A stretch of DNA of 64,000 bases, from the NCBI RefSeq assembly GCF_002994745.2, contig NC_037092.1:16483501-16547500 (forward strand), given 5' to 3'. Numbering within the stretch: position 1 is the stretch's first letter; every line of letters starts with the position of its first letter. Made by a program: the position numbers and the translations under genes. Of this stretch, positions 36,903 through 49,530 are shown in pieces. Below the pieces are notes generated by a model, which was given only the letters and a program-made list of their open reading frames with translations, had not been told where the DNA came from and did no database searches. This DNA comes from Rosa chinensis (taxonomy: Eukaryota > Streptophyta > Magnoliopsida > Rosales > Rosaceae).

Positions 36903-39512
36903 TTTCTCTTGTCACTTTTTAATATAATCTACAAATTCTTAAATCGGATGAATGAGAATCTTGAAACTGTTTTTTTTTTTTTTTGACGAATGAGAATCTT
37001 GAACTTAAATATTTCTCATTGTGTATTTGATCTAATACATGACCACATTAGGGTACAATGCTTTTCTCTTACTCGGTGTACGCTATACATATTAATGCTT
37101 TTCATGATTGAATACATGATCTTTTATTTTTAGTCCCATATTCTCTTTCCATATACCATTAATTTTTTATTTTTTTTGGCAATAAGACATATGTATCCCC
37201 CAACCTCACTTCATGAGTAGCTGAGTCCTGCATTCATAGTTGTTAATAATGGGAGAAGATCAAAGATGAATCTTCTTTTGCCACATATATAGGATGGATA
37301 GAATGCAATGATCCACATCGATCACTTTTTCATGCAAGAGCTTGAGTACGATAACGAAAATCGAACTCAAATGCAATGTGCTCAATTGTTTTATCATAAT
37401 TCGAATCTATGTGCGTGTTGACAAAGTTGCAACTAAGCGCACGCTTACAAGAAGCAATCATGCCGGAGATTTTGGGGTTGTTATCGATCCTTGAATCAAG
37501 GGTCAACTAGCTCCATCATCTATGGCACTGTGTCTCAATGCCCAACGACATCTATGGATGGCCGTCAGGAGGCTGGGTATCAATATGCATTTGTATTTGT
37601 AGGGGAATGATTCAGTGCACCGACGTGCACTAATTACACCAATATAAATAGATGATTAAATTATATTAAATACACTCTTAGATTATTTATAAAAATATTA
37701 ATTATAAATATCAATGGTTGAGATTATTTAGTTATTTGCAACGTTAGTACATAGAATAATCTCTCAGTTGTTGGGGGAGGATCCTTATTGTTAACTTCTT
37801 GGTCGACGAGACTACTAAAGCATGCAAACAAGGACAAGTCAAAAGCAGCCGATCATGTGGTGAAGTTGACTAGTCATTGTGTCAAGAATTTCGTGGAATT
37901 ACAGCCCTAGCAGTTTCTACCTTACACGTAAATAAATGCAGGAATAAATATAATTTAATTCTCTAAAAAAAAAATATTTCATAATATATTCAAGAAAGTA
38001 CGCGTGCAAGAATTATAAATTCGCACGCTCTAGAGTCACATGTGTATATGAAGTTCTCATCAATTTCATGTAAATTTAGAAAACATGAGAAAAATGTCGA
38101 ATGATTGATTTGCGTGTACTTGTTAGATTTTGAGAGAAATGAAAGTTAATTACTTGATAAGTTTTCAAATTACGGGTGACATCTATTCTAACAAAGTAGG
38201 ATTCTTGTCAGAACTGACAATTAAACCGAATAATTTGATCAGTTGTTGAGTTAGAAATGAACTATTAGTAGCACTGAATGGTTGAATCATTAATCCAACA
38301 ATGATAAATCTCTAAGGTCGATTTCCCTCTTTCCCATATTTGCAATCACTCTACCACTTTAAGGCTATTTTCTACAAAACTTACCCGCCCCATAAATTCT
38401 CTACTTTCACAATCCCATCACCAGTTACCCCATTTTTTCTCAAAGATTGTAAAACGAGAGACTGAATAGAAGAAGGGATGTAAAACTAACATGAGCGGAC
38501 CGAGTCGGTGAAGACACTTATCATCATGTGTCTGGAGGTTATACCGACCATCGAACTAAACTATAAACCAATAATATGGCGCCGTAGGGTCTTAGGTTGT
38601 GGTCGGGTTTCGCTAGCAAAAGTGGCACCCCTTAATTATGACTTTTTTTCTTTTGGTAATTTTCTCTGAAGAAGGGTCTACCACCAATATTTATTTGTTT
38701 TTGTTTAGAGTTTGTATTGTGTTTGAGTTGGTAACTTTTGATCCATTTTGACATGTGTTTGGGTTGGAATCATAGCTTAACCGCTAAGTTTGACATAGTG
38801 TACAAGACTACAAGATTACAAGGTTTGGTTTTTTTGATGAATTACAAGGTTTGGTTAGAAACAAAAAGAACATGACAATAAAAATGTCATGTCTAGCAAG
38901 TGACTGTTTTCATGGTAATATTAAGGATAAGAAATATTTTGACTAGCAAGTGACTATTTTCATGGTAATGTTAGGATAAGAAATATAGTGACATCGATCG
39001 AGCCTTGAGCCAGCCAATTAATTAATCCCACCTCCATTTAAGACTAACTGACTGCTTTGACTGATTTATGTAGAAATTTAGAAATTAGAGATAGAGCCCC
39101 TGAGAATCTGATGAGATGATCAGCCAACCCCAGTGAAGTGTCGGTTGTGCTGATTGACTAAAATCGACGTGCTGTTAATTTCTACGTCTTATGATGTATA
39201 ATACATTGATAGTTTGATAGCCCCTTCTAGATTATGCTATCCACTTAAGACTTTTCCTATCGTAGGTCAACTTAAGTTTATCTAAATACTGGTTTCCTGC
39301 TCATACAACGTTCGTGATGGGAGGAATATTGTGAGCGTGTCCTTATCAGCGACTTTTCAATTTTCCAGTTTTTATGTTTTTTATTTTTCATTTTACCACA
39401 CTAACCATTTTACATAATTTATTATGAGTTTTTATTCTTTTGTTTGAATGGTATTATAAGAAACTTCAAAGTCGAAGTTTTTGACACCATAATTATTGTC
39501 TCAGCTATTACA
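36903..39512. other. AT-rich intergenic segment
   Basis: No gene recognised. It contains a 50-bp-period duplication at 38893-38990 (ctagcaagtgact... twice with small changes). A short direct repeat, acaaggtttggtt, lies just before it. Confidence 0.4.
38893..38990. repeat. Tandem duplication, period 50 bp, two copies
   Basis: ctagcaagtgactgttttca and ctagcaagtgactattttca start at 38893 and 38943; both continue tggtaat and ggataagaaatat with small differences. Confidence 0.75.
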
Positions 39513-40140
39513 GTAAATGAGCCGAGCCAAAGCGAATATCAAAGTGATCATGTTCAACTCATTTGTTTTTTATCGAACTCAAGCCGGGCTAAAAATTGAA
39601 TTTTTTTTTTCCATTCTCAAGCTCGACTCGGCTTAAATATTTTTCTTAAGCCCAAGCTAAGCTCGGCTAGGCTTGATTTATTGGACAATCTCGAGCTTAA
39701 ATAGGCTCGGCTGGGTTTATTTGACTTTAAATTTTAAAATTAAAAAAGGAAGAAAGAGAATTTAAAATAATAATCCAAAATTTGATGTCTAACCATCACA
39801 CAAATCTCTTTTGACTTTATTGTAATATATTTTAAGTAAATTCTCAGATTCTCTTCCAATTGAAAATGAATGTAATAAAAAGAATTAAAGATTTGAGATT
39901 AGAAAAATTATATTTTTATTTATACTATAAATTTTCATGAGTCGAGTTTTAACAAACGTTGAGCTTTAACAAACTCGAGCTACTCATGAGCTAAACAAGC
40001 TGAATATATCCTTGTTCAAGCTCGGCTCGTTTTTTTGTCGAGCCTAATATTGAGCTCAGACTTGGATCATTTATCTTACGAACACGAGCCAACGAGCTAA
40101 AATAGAACCGAATACTGTATGGAGTCTATTTACAACTCTA
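39513..40140. mobile_element. Decayed hAT-type element (gagccgagc family)
   Basis: Both halves carry inverted gctcggct/agccgagc words. The right end is ttacaactcta. The right flank attacata (40141-40148) matches attaca at 39507-39512, suggesting an eroded 8-bp TSD and a truncated left TIR. Same style as the elements at 13208 and 31291. Left boundary approximate. Confidence 0.55.
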
Positions 40141-40652
40141 ATTACATATAACTTATTGACAAAAGATGACTTAACAATTACATTCTATAAATTAAATAGA
40201 TAGATAGACAGACATCTTACAAATGTAATATTGCAAAATTGGTGTAGTATCAATACACTATGAGCGGATCACTTTTAATTGTAAAGACCAAAGAGTAATT
40301 ATTTGCGTGAATTCAGGTGTGCTAATTATAGTAATTATTTTTTAACAATATGTGACACTCAATTATCTAGCGATTTTCTTTTATTAGTATTACTATTGTT
40401 CTTTTTCTTTAGAACAGCAAGATCTAAGTCATAAATTCTGATTAAAAGATGGTCGCAATTGAAAACCTAAACCGTGTCCTTAAAAAAATAAAATTTTAAA
40501 AATCATAGGTTTTCAACATTTTGAAGCTTGTATGCATACCCATAGTCCTTTGTTTCTGTTTTTTTAGGTGCGGCTATTGCCATCCTATTATTTTCTTTGT
40601 TCATCCTACTTGCTCATTAAACCCTATACTATAATTTTAATTATTAAAATTA

Positions 40653-42241
40653 GGGTAAATTCCTCCTATGGTACCTGAGGTATTGCTACTTGGACAGTTT
40701 AATACCCGATGTATTAAAGGGGACAGTTTGGTACCTGAAGTTATACTCTGTTTGACACTTTGGTACTTCTGTTAATTTTTCTGTTAAATATAGGGATAAT
40801 ATTGACATTTAGAATATATATATAAAAACATAATAAAAAAAACATGAGTTTGTGGGTTGATTGCCGTTCTTCATAATTTTATAGGTATGAATTAATGTTT
40901 ATGAGTTATGTTGAAGGTGAAATATTCGAATTTTATGTTAAAGAAATATAATAATCAGATATTTTTCAGATATTTTTTTTGCACTATTCTCTATGAATCC
41001 ACTGATTTTTCCTCCAAAACTTGGATTTTTCCTCCTCTTCATAAACACAATGCGATGATATTATTTGGTATTATTTTAGGTCTTCATCATTTTTTGGGTC
41101 ATTTAGGAGAAAATGAAAATGAATTAATACTTTTGGGTTATGTTAAAGTTGACATAATTGAATTTTATGTTTAAAAAAAGGGTGAGGCTATTGCCACCCT
41201 ACAATTTTCTTTGTTCACCCTACTTGCTCATTACACCCTGCAATTTAATTACAATTATTAGATTTACTTATCCAACCCATTTCTCTTTCTAAGAATATCC
41301 TCCATCATATAAAAAAAATTTTGTTTAACGAAAATTTCTCATTTAATTTATATCAATTAAAAAGACGTCCTAAAATATATTAAAATTTCCTTATAAAATT
41401 ATAATTTGATTTACTTCTATTTTTTTATTTTTTCCATTCAGTTTCAATGTTCGTTTATTTCAATCCATATTAAAAAATTAGTAAGTGCTACTATGAGCAA
41501 TGAAAAAAATATTGATTTTTTTTTCGTGTTTTAAATTTTTTACTTTCAGTGTTTCTAAAAGTATTATAAAGATTTTGATGAAGTTAACACTAATGGTTTT
41601 GTGAATTGAATAACAAATTAACGATGAGGACGCAACAAAAAGATAAAAAAGAAAATTGTAATAAATTAAAATTTGGATGGAGAAGGTGAAGATTAACGTT
41701 ATCAGAATTTTGTATTTAATTAGTTATGTATTTAGTTTTCCTTAAAGATTTGAATTTTAGAAAATTAGTGTACTTATTAGTCATTTTGCATTTGAGTAAT
41801 ATAGTCTTTCAATAATTCAAATATTTGTAGGGTGAACAAAGAAAATGGTAGGGTGGCAATAGCCGCACCCTTAAAAAAATTTAGTTGTACGCGACTAGTT
41901 TCAATGGAGTACTCTCATGGGTGTTCACTATATGATTACTATATTTCTTAAACATAAAATTCGAATATTTCACTTTCAACATAACCCATAAGCATTAATT
42001 CATACCTATAAAATTATGAAGAAAATCAAGTTAATCAACCCACAAACTCATGTTTTTTTATTATATTTTTATACACATATTCTAAATGTCAATTTTATCC
42101 TTACATTTAACAGAAAAATTAACAGAAGTACCAAAGTGTCAAACGGAGTCTAACTTCAAGTACCAAACTGTCCCCTTTAATACATCAGGTATCAAACTGA
42201 CCAAGTAGCAATACCTCAGGTACCATAGAAGGAATTTACCC
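40653..42241. mobile_element. MULE A with about 300-bp terminal inverted repeats
   Basis: Ends gggtaaattcctcctatggt and the inverted accatagaaggaatttaccc. Perfect 9-bp duplication ttaaaatta at 40644-40652 and 42242-42250. The inverted similarity runs inward through ggtacctgaggtattgctac and the ttcgaattttatgtt region, about 300 bp per side. It hosts a family-B copy at 41180-41870. No transposase recognised; the 88-codon frame at 40908 lies in the TIR. Confidence 0.9.
41180..41870. mobile_element. Inner MULE (family B) inserted in MULE A
   Basis: Ends gggtgaggctattgccaccc and the inverted gggtggcaatagccgcaccc. Perfect 9-bp duplication ttaaaaaaa (41171-41179, 41871-41879). 691 bp, AT-rich, non-coding. 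Confidence 0.88.
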
Positions 42242-42921
42242 TTAAAATTATTTATCTAACTCATTTATCTTTCTAGAAATATCATTATATGACATATCCA
42301 ATTAAAAAAAATTAAGAGAATCTCTCATTTAATTTATACCAATAAAAAAAAATTAAAATATATTAAAGTTTCCTAAATTCTAATAAAATCATAATCTGAT
42401 TTACTTTCCAGTTTTAAAAATTTTCTTTCAGTTTCAATGTTCATCTATTTCAATCCATGTCGAAAGATTAGTAAAAGTAAAGAATAATCTATTTCAATCC
42501 ATGTCAAAGTTAATCTATTTCAATCCATTTTTAAAACAATCTGGAACACCAGTAAAGAATAATTCCTAAAACAATATGGAACATAAACATTCCTAAAAGT
42601 ATTCTAAAAGAAGAAGCAACTAATAATGGCTATTTGCCATCATTGGACTGAGGTGGAGTGGAGAGTTATATTATTGTCCAGAATAAAATATATATATATA
42701 TATATAATTTTTGTACTTAATTAATTCGTTTATGTATTTAGTTTACGGTTCAGATTCAGGTTTTAGAAAATTAGTGTATTTTTTAGTCATTTTGCACATG
42801 CGTAATATAGTTTTTAGGGAGCTTCTATTCATACCTTCAAATTTGGCATTTGGGCCTCCCCACTTAATAGACCTCCAACTTACTTTTAACAATAACTATT
42901 TTGCTATCTACACCTCTCTAA

Positions 42922-43294
42922 GAGCATCTTTAGCAGACTCTCTATTTTGACTCCTTAGCTATTTTGGAGAGCATGTTTAGCTTTTTATCTATTTTAGCAG
43001 CTGCACCAGACTCCTAAGTGGCTCTCTATTATAACTTTTAGCTATCTCGCTCCTAAATATAGAGAGCGGGATGAGGCTCTCTATAATTTAAAACATTCCT
43101 TTTAAGTTATTTTATGTAATTTATAAATACATTTAAACTATTTAATCTTCATTTAAAAAATAATATAAATTCAAAACTAGTTAAAATAGAGAGCATTGAT
43201 GCAGACGTAATTCTAAAGTGGCTAGCTAAAATAACTTTTTAGCTACTTTAGCTAAAATTTGACTCAAAAATGGCTAGCATTGCTAAAGATGCTC
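42922..43294. mobile_element. Tourist-like MITE
   Basis: 373 bp; gagcatctttagcaga at the left and ttgctaaagatgctc at the right form TIRs. TAA flanks both ends (42919-42921, 43295-43297). The left flank ctacacctctctaa recurs just after (ctacacctctctaatcttcc, 43344 on). Same family as 18051-35745. Confidence 0.82.
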
Positions 43295-43478
43295 TAATCT
43301 TCCTATAAATCTATAATTTTTTTACCAATAACCATTTTGCTATCTACACCTCTCTAATCTTCCTATAATGCCCATCGTCCAATAAAATCAATAAAATACC
43401 TTTTTTTTTTTTTAGATTCTATTCATACTTTCAAAAATGATTAGTTGGACCTCCTTTAGTTTTTGAAGAGTTGGAATT

Positions 43479-44470
43479 TTTTGAATAGGATTTGATATTA
43501 TTAGTTATCAAAGCCATAAAACAGGTCAGAGTCTAACATGCACTTACACAAGAAATCCGATAAAACCAGATAAACCTATCTAAGCTAATATTAAACTCAT
43601 TAAAGTCTAAAAGGACGCTCGCTGGAAAGCAAGTCTAAAACAAGCAAGAACAAACCTCGCTATTCAAGGAAGAATCATTCATCTAGTCTAATCTGCTAGC
43701 ACTCAATTGTGGTACAAATAACAACTAGAAACATCTTAGAATAACTCATAGAGATTACTCCAATTTTAGAAGGCTTGTAACCAGATGTCTAATAGTAGAG
43801 AGACTTAAGAAAATGATAGCTCCTTCCCCTTAGGGTTGGAGCCATCACTGTCCTCAGCCTCTTCAGGAGCCAACAACCTCAGCAACAGGTTGGTCTTGCT
43901 CTTCTTGTCCACTGTAGCAAACTCAACCAGCCTAAGCTTGAACTCAAACCTAGGCCCAAAAGCCCAAGTACCCCTCATTCCAAGGTTGAGCCCAGGCCCA
44001 AACCCAAACCCAAACAAAGAGCACAATAGCCCTAGCTCGCCCTGGCCAGGCTACTTCTACTGCCGTTCCCCCTTTGGTGGTCGGCCGTTCCACAACAACA
44101 TTAGATCCTGCAGAAAGCAACCGCCAAAGACCCGACGATCAGGTACAGCCTGCCGGAAATCACCCTCAGTAGATCAGGTTCACTTTTCACCAACGTTGCA
44201 GCCTGCAACACCGATCACCTGCACCAGTCGAAATTCAGAAAAACCTCCCGTCGTCGACCACCAAGAATTCCACCGGGATTTGCTCACCCCAGAACACCAA
44301 GACCAAAATAGAATCGTTACAAAAGCAACAACAACTTTCACCGGCCAAGATCACAGATCACCGAGCCTGGGCTAGAAGAACAGTCGAGATCTGGACGGAC
44401 TCCTCTCTGTGCTCGGCTAAACCCTAGGAGAGAGCGCCGCTCTACCTCTGTTGGTTAGATTATTGGAAGG
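43479..44470 (-). mobile_element. LINE-like non-autonomous retroposon, minus orientation
   Basis: Flanked by 18-bp near-identical sites, ttttgaagagttggaatt (43461-43478) and ttttgaagatttggaatt (44471-44488). The GC-rich end is at the right and the short T run (43479-43482) at the left, so it reads on the minus strand. The frame at 43836-44375 (plus) is a by-product of the GC-rich part. It shares the gcccaggcccaaaccca style with the element at 60716. Confidence 0.7.
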
Positions 44471-45640
44471 TTTTGAAGATTTGGAATTGCAGCAATTTTT
44501 TTTTTTTTTTTGAAGTTCATCCTCCATATATGAGTTACAGAGGTGCTAACACTTTTTCAATGAATTGTCAACTCCTGGTTAGCGTAGGCAACAATACCAT
44601 GTTTGCTCATCATCTCGTACAAATATCTTTCCCAAGTATTATTTTCATTGCATTTAGGTGTCATTATCCCTAAACGGATTCAATAGCAACTTGAAATGAA
44701 CATGGTTGTTTTGTTTTAGATATGTATGGGATAGTGGAGGAAATTGCAATAATCAACCATGAGTCTAGTGCATTCTCTATAGATTTATATCATAGGGTTG
44801 AATTTTTCATCATATCTATAGAATAGTTCCACATAAAATTACTCTAACTGATTATGTGCAAGAAGATCTTATGGACAACTACACATTACTGCGTTGATCA
44901 TATAAACATGCTGGAGTACTGTTTTTTGTCGCCGCTCATTCACATGGTTGTTTGCATTCAGAATGAGTAGGGCTTCATCAACTGAGGTGTCTTTGTATTT
45001 CCCATTTTCTTTCCTTTTTTTTTTTTTTTTTTATAGCACAGTGATAGATCTTGTAAATTGTTAGTTGTGTGAGCAAGAAAGTCTATCACTTTACAAGGAC
45101 AAAATCAAATTCTGAAAATTTTGACTACAACGTTAAATAACTTTTGGTGATAGATATTTTAGCGTATTGGAAGAGAAAGTTTTCCCCAAATTGAAGAGTA
45201 TTACTATTCGTAGGGATAAGAAGAGATTTTTTTTTTCTTTCCTTATTTATGTCTTTATTGGTAATTTGACATGAATTGACAAAATCTACTATTATTTGGA
45301 AAAAGAGAGAGGTCCAAATACCAATATTGGAGGTATGAATAGAAGCTCCCTAGTTTTTAATAATTCAAATGTTTGTCCTTAAAAAAAAATAGTTCAAATG
45401 TTTGTAGGATAAACTAAAAAAATAATAGGGTAGCAATAGCTACACTTTTTTTTTATTTATTAAAATTACAGTAGACACTAGAAACCCACACAAATGTGAT
45501 CTTTAGCCACAATGGACTTGTTGAAATTTTTGGCCATCCACATAAACATTTGCAAATTAAAATATTTTAAAAGAGACATGTAGATCTATAAAAAATTATA
45601 AAAGTAATGATTCTTTTTAAGAAAGTTCATACCTTAATAA

Positions 45641-46643
45641 CAGGGCCGGCCCTGTGAGTTTGGAGGCTCAAGGCGAAAAAAAATTCGAGGCCCAACAAAT
45701 TCAACAATTGAATCCCTAAAGATGTGGTGATGTGGGTGGTGGACGATGGCGGTTGGCGGTTTTGGAGGACTGGAGGAGTGCTGCTAGTACGGTGTTTTGG
45801 AACAAGTAAAATTGCAAATCTTATTGCTTGCAAAGATTTGAAAGCTCCTGCAGCCATCAAAATGAAAACCCACAACAATTATATAAATGAAGACAAGTAA
45901 AACACAAAGCAAAAGGAAAGAGATCCTGTAAAACAGAGTCAGTACCACAAACTTGACAAACAAAATTAAACAAAAACAAAATAGTATGTGATAAACAAAA
46001 AGTAAAAGAAAAGAAGCAAAGCGTGTCGTCTCTGGCCAATTTCCAGGGCGGCGGCAGAGGCGGAGGGGGAGATGATGAGAGGGCGCTATGGGTGCCCAAA
46101 TCAGATCTTTTCCTACCAGGCGTCGGCGCGTGGGTTGCTGTCGGATGTCAAGGAGGCTGCGTTGAACTCATAGGATGTCGGTGAGGTCCGTGGTGGTGAA
46201 GGTGAGTCACGGTGGTGACAGGAAGTGGGTGTCAGAGGAGAGAGAAACATAGATCTAGTTTCTCTGTCCTCCTTTAAACCAAAACAAGAGGGAAGAGATG
46301 AGAGAGAGGGAGGCGGAGAAGAGAGAGACGTGCAAAGCAGAGCTTGGAGGTGTTGGGCGAGAGCAGTGAGCAGGGGTGGGTCATGGGTGGAGGAGATGAG
46401 AGAGAGGGAAGTGGAGAAGAAAGAGATTTAGGGTTGTCAAGAGGGAGGAGGAGACCTCTTGGAATCGAGTAGAGGAGGAGAATAACCCAACTTGAAATAA
46501 AGTGTCCTCACTTCGTGTCTTTTGTTTCTTTAGTTTTTTTTTTTTTAATTGCAGGCCAACATAAATATTTTTTTTTTTGAGGCCCCCTGAAATCTGAGGC
46601 CCTAGGCCTGGGCCTGCTTCGCCTAGGCTCAGGGCCGGCACTG
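45641..46643. mobile_element. hAT-type element with cagggccggccctg terminus
   Basis: Left end cagggccggccctgtg; right end agggccggcactg, inverted. Perfect 8-bp duplication cttaataa (45633-45640, 46644-46651). Subterminal gaggcccaa/gaggccctagg words are shared. 1003 bp; the several short frames, including the 86-codon minus frame at 46381, are not genes. Confidence 0.88.
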
Positions 46644-46651
46644 CTTAATAA

Positions 46652-48219
46652 GTAGTTATGTTTATATGAAAAACTTACAGTCTCAATCTAAAATGTTAAT
46701 CTAGTGACAGACTTAGATCCTGCATGATAGACATTTATTTATCACATTCTCTTACCTATTAAACTGTAAAAAAAAAAAAAGACTAAAATGGATATTAATT
46801 TAAATTTTTGAAGCCTAAATTTTTAGCTGTTGAAGGTGCCAGAATTCAAGAAAACAAAATAACAAAGTATTGTGAAGTCACAATAGATACCGGGCATAGA
46901 GTAAAAGGATCATTACTTCATTTTGTGCAAAACAAATTATCTTATTTCGAAACTAAATTTTTTGAAAGGAACTCTTCTCAAGTAAAAATATTTGAAGACT
47001 ACTAGTCAAGTACTCAAGTTTAAAGATATGGTTAAAGAAATGTTGTCGGCAGCGGTTGAGATTGGTAGGGTCGGTTGCCGTACGCGGGAACGGTCAACCG
47101 TCAAGCCAAAGGGACCACGTAACTAACACCAGACGATATTAGCACGTGTCCCTAACGTGGCAACTGTCATAACCGACAATAACTGTGACCTCGGCTCACG
47201 TGTAGCCTCCGCAAGCCTACTTCTCTTTTCTCTGTTTTCCGTCTGGTCCGCAAGGCTAACGTTTAATAAGGCTTTCTGCCACCGAAAAAAAACGAAAAGT
47301 CATTTCTTATTTTGACTGTTTATTGAAAAGGAAAGAAATTACAAACGGGGCAAGAAAATTAGCTTTGGCAATAGTGATTTAAACAAAACGTGAAGCAATC
47401 TTGCATAAGAAATTAAGATTAAATATGAATATAATGTCATATTTTTTTAAAGCATGACAATAACATGTACTTGTACAGAAAGTACATGTTACAAAAAATT
47501 TTGAACTCACCGCCTAGCAATTTATATGTCACCTATAAAAAATAAAAAAAATAAAAATCTTGCGTACATCAACCTGCGTGTCTGGTATGGCTAAACAATT
47601 AGTGACATATAAGACTGAGTGTTTTGGGTATTTTATTTTCAAAAAGTAAGAGTAGTTTCGAAATAAGTATAAATTTTTATAGTTTTTGATTGAACAGCCC
47701 CACTACCATGTGTAAGAATTTTCTCTCAAAAAATTGTCATAACCTGAATCCAAGTCCTCATAAAGTCTTGACACCACCAACCTGTTTCCAAGTTGGATTG
47801 ACAAGAGTTTCAGCACAGAAATACTTTTATTTGAATTTTCTTAGGTTTATCTTCGAGATGACCATAACCACCATCTTATCTAAGACCAGCAGGTCGCTAT
47901 ACAGGTTTTTTGGTTGACCAGATAATTCAACCACTCCCCAACATGCCATCTCGATCTCCAGCAATATCAGCCAAATCATACAAAACATCCCGATCTCAAT
48001 CAAACTAGGTAATGAATCCGCGCGATGCTACGGAAATGAGTTTTTATATGTAGTAAACGTTAATCAAAGATGTTATTTATTTATTTTATTTTATTTTGTG
48101 AAAAAAATATGTTATTGTTTTACATATTACTTTTTGTAGAATTGTGAAAAAACCCTTATTCATGAAAACTCAAACCATCATATTTCGTTCATCCATACGC
48201 AATCTCCACTTTCATTTTG
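46652..48219. other. Intergenic segment, no gene recognised
   Basis: Contains a GC-richer block at 47040-47290 with several ACGT cores (see below). The remainder is AT-rich. Frames at 46808-47005 and 47690-47917 are not recognised. Confidence 0.4.
47140..47205. promoter_or_regulatory. Cluster of ACGT-core (ABRE/G-box-like) motifs
   Basis: gcacgtgtccc, taacgtggc and ctcacgtgta occur within 60 bp (about 47150-47203), with ccacgtaac just upstream near 47111. ACGTGTC and CACGTG cores bind plant bZIP factors. No gene follows, so this may be a promoter relic or chance. Confidence 0.35.
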
Positions 48220-49530
48220 TTGCATAGTGTTTGAACCCAAAATGAGCATTATGGCCTGACAAGGCGTGTCTTGAAGAAATTGAGTCAATGTCAGTGGCTC
48301 AAGCTATATATTGTCGACAAGTTCGAAATATATTATTTAGAAGCTAAATAAAGTCCACCTGCAGAATTATGAAAGATTATGCGAGCTGCAAGAAAAGGAA
48401 ATGATGGAAGCATGGAAAAGAAAAGTCAACTTTAACACATTTTCCTATTTCGGCTAGGAGAAACCGAGCTAAACAAGGAAGGAGGGGCAGTAGACTAACC
48501 AAACGAAATCCAAATGACCTAAAACTTTTCAGATTCATTCTAGACATCCCAAGGATCATTTCTTATGAATAGTGCAAGAGCTAGTTTGGAGTGGAAAACC
48601 TTCAAACAATCAGTCCAATTTTCTGAAAGACAAAACTGGAAAACCTGACGTGTAAAGAGTCCAGCAGCGTTTCTGGCCCAACAACATGGAAGTAAGCTCT
48701 AAAATTTTACCAGAATAATCTACACTCATGGTGAATCATTTGATATGAAGAAGTTGAAGGCCCATTATGAATTCTTGGTGGAGATATAATTGAAGGAATA
48801 AAGAAGCAGAAAGTGACTCAAAACCACTCCAAAACTCACCGTTTTCAATTCCATTAGTGCTTAAGTGCCTAACCCACCATAATTCCATCTAGTGCTCCAT
48901 AATTCCATTAAGTGCTCCATGATTCCATTAGTGCTTAATAGGAAAACCTATCATGATTCCATTAGTGCTTAAATAGAAAACCCATCATGATTTGTTTAAG
49001 GCCAACCACTATGGCTTGGTAGCCTATATATAGAAGCTACAACAAGTAACAACACACAATTCATCACTTAATCTCTACGATTATCCAAGCCTCTCCAGTG
49101 CAACCCCTTTCCTACTCTTGTTGGTGACCACACTCCAGTCCTAGAATCCTCAGGAGCCGACTGTTAGTGCCACTAAACCCTCTGTCAACGTGCTTCGGTC
49201 CTAGTCTCCTCGGGAGCCGACTGTAGTATCGCGACCATAACGGTTACGAAACCAACCAAGCAAGGGTAACGCCCTCACAAACCAGCCAAGCTAAAGTCAC
49301 GCTTTAGCAAGTTCTCCCCACTTCCTAGTGATTTTCCCTCTGCTCGATCTACGACGTCGAGTATCGATTGTTGAATATTGAAGAAACGAAGCAAAGTCCT
49401 CCACAATGAGACACAAAAGAATCTTGCGACGAGGTTGGTGCTCTCCTCATCCACAATCGCTCAAAAGAAGTCAGGTCAATGGACACCCCCGACGATAGTA
49501 CCAGAACGGTGCTAGCATGCCCACACAAGA
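48220..49530. repeat. LTR-like non-coding sequence (possible solo LTR)
   Basis: Has LTR-like organisation: a long leader, a TATA box (gcctatatatagaagctac, about 49021-49039), then a transcribed-looking segment with two copies of a tcctcaggagccgactgt/tcctcgggagccgactgt motif (49148 and 49208). It carries a short minisatellite at 48848-48990. I found no TSD or partner LTR, so boundaries are open. Confidence 0.4.
48848..48990. repeat. Degenerate minisatellite, attccattagtgct units
   Basis: The words ttccattagtgcttaa, ttccatctagtgctcca, ttccattaagtgctcca and ttccattagtgcttaat repeat five times with 20-40 bp spacing. Confidence 0.75.

Larger units (their letters stand above)
42817..45350. mobile_element. 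MULE C, inserted in the outer MULE
   Basis: Ends gggagcttctattcatacct and the inverted aggtatgaatagaagctccc. Perfect 9-bp duplication tagttttta (42808-42816, 45351-45359). It contains a Tourist-like MITE (42922-43294) and a LINE-like retroposon (43479-44470). Its termini resemble those of the small MULE at 31643 (gggtggttctagttggacct). Confidence 0.88.
40566..45446. mobile_element. Outer MULE (family B) split by two other MULEs
   Basis: Left end ggtgcggctattgccatcct; right end agggtagcaatagctacac, inverted. T-rich flanks could be a 9-bp TSD but cannot be resolved. Subtracting MULE A with its TSD (40653-42250) and MULE C with its TSD (42817-45359) leaves about 740 bp. This is close to the 691 bp of the intact family-B copy at 41180-41870, and internal segments align (for example tttcaatgttcatctatttc against tttcaatgttcgtttatttc). 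Confidence 0.75.

Noticed and set aside
43836..44375. 179-codon open frame
   Set aside because: Lies antisense within a retroposon bounded by an 18-bp TSD; proline/serine-rich from base composition, no domain.
48848..48990. CRISPR-like spaced repeats
   Set aside because: Units are irregular and diverged, spacers are not unique segments of constant size, and the genome is a plant.
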